From: CAZFQG01 sp964520785
Lineage (GTDB): Bacteria > Planctomycetota > Planctomycetia > Pirellulales > Thermoguttaceae
NCBI GenBank assembly: GCA_964520785.1
Contig: CAZFQG010000084.1
Span: 1-25,175, forward strand
Reading direction: 5' to 3'
Length of the DNA stretch: 25,175 nucleotides
The stretch's first letter is position 1; each line of letters begins with the position of its first letter. This document shows, piece after piece, positions 24,807 to 25,175 of this stretch. Position numbers and translations under genes: made by a program. The notes under the pieces are model-generated. The model saw only the letters and a program-made list of their open reading frames with translations. It was not told the origin of the DNA and made no database searches.

Positions 24807-24863
24807 AAAAAAACGCCGCTCCCGGGTGGGCTTTGCTGTTTTATTTCTTGGTTGACCGGGAGC
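24807..24863 (-). terminator. possible minus-strand terminator
   Basis: GCTCCCGG (24818-24825) pairs with CCGGGAGC (24856-24863) across a 30-nt loop. On the minus strand the hairpin is followed within 4 nt by seven Ts (24807-24813). No minus-strand gene that it would serve is visible inside the window; it could be a remnant or serve a gene beyond the right edge. Confidence 0.3.
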
Positions 24864-25175
24864 CTTGGATCGAACGTTTTGGGATGTATCGGGGTTTTTT
24901 GGCGTCAGACTGGGCGATTTAGGGGAGTGTGGCTGGATTCCGCTGAGGATGTGCCGACAATCAGTGGAACCACTCGGATGGGGTCGATTGGTTACATCTT
25001 TATGGTGATTTTCTCGCTAGGGTCGGTCTTGTCAGGAATGCGAAGATAGGTTCAGCGTCTTGGCATCTCGGTTCCGGCCATCCTGTATGCGTTTAGTTTG
25101 TGTCCAGCGATGCATTAGATCAAACTTTTCCCCCTTTTGACCCCCGTTTGTGAGTCCAACCCATCGTGGCGCAAG
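24864..25175. other. about 310 bp without a supported gene
   Basis: The only open frame of any length (24852-25049 plus, 65 codons, TTG start) has no ribosome site and no recognisable protein pattern. The stretch is AT-richer than the rest of the window. I see no RNA gene or clear repeat. Confidence 0.5.

Noticed and set aside
24852..25049. A 65-codon plus-strand frame starting with TTG
   Set aside because: It has no Shine-Dalgarno and no recognisable protein, and lies in AT-richer DNA where such frames are expected by chance.

Overview
This window reads as chromosomal DNA from a planctomycete. The evidence is a DUF1559 prepilin-like protein (RRRGFTLVELLVV N-terminus and a C-terminal CDGSVRFVDD motif), a secreted enzyme carrying both a type I dockerin and a PEP-CTERM tail, a BBP7-like outer-membrane barrel, and a planctomycete-style tyrosine integrase remnant. 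The DNA is GC-rich and many genes have long N-terminal or low-complexity extensions. I cannot name the species. A run of 10 Ns at 19376-19385 marks an assembly join.

Layout. 1-1305: tRNA-Phe with its terminator, then a promoter and a sugar-phosphate isomerase-like TIM barrel that appears to have lost its metal ligands. 1441-2952 (minus): an outer-membrane beta-barrel protein with a ten-aspartate run. 12924 down to 3414 (minus): six co-directional genes with short gaps or overlaps. The first three are a PilM-PilN fusion and two large single-pass membrane proteins, all with extraordinary Met/Gly-rich repeats. The last three are bioF, bioG and bioC for the early steps of biotin synthesis. 13366-16293 (plus): a divergent, GH38-like protein. 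16477-19062 (minus): a P3A-type proton-pumping ATPase. 19260-22656 (plus): a promoter, a DUF1559 protein interrupted by the N run, a TA-flanked MITE-like element, a 12-codon leader ORF overlapping the next start, and a neutral ceramidase with dockerin and PEP-CTERM. 22776-23705: a sialidase-like protein that looks frameshifted near its end. 23789-24550: remains of an IS transposase abutting a decayed integrase. 24541-24711: a strong promoter and tRNA-Lys, then short direct repeats and about 300 bp with no gene I can support.

How the parts fit. The PilM/PilN fusion and its two partners have the topology of a type IV pilus or type II secretion inner-membrane platform (cytoplasmic PilM, then single-pass proteins facing the periplasm), but each periplasmic part contains Met/Gly-rich insertions that I cannot match to a described function. 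This trio is the strongest candidate for an undescribed system. BioC makes the methyl-ester-capped malonyl starter, BioG removes the methyl from pimeloyl-ACP methyl ester, and BioF condenses pimeloyl-ACP with alanine; the rest of the biotin pathway is not in the window. Ceramidase and sialidase side by side could both act on sphingolipid-type substrates, but that is only inference. The far end is a worn integration site next to tRNA-Lys.
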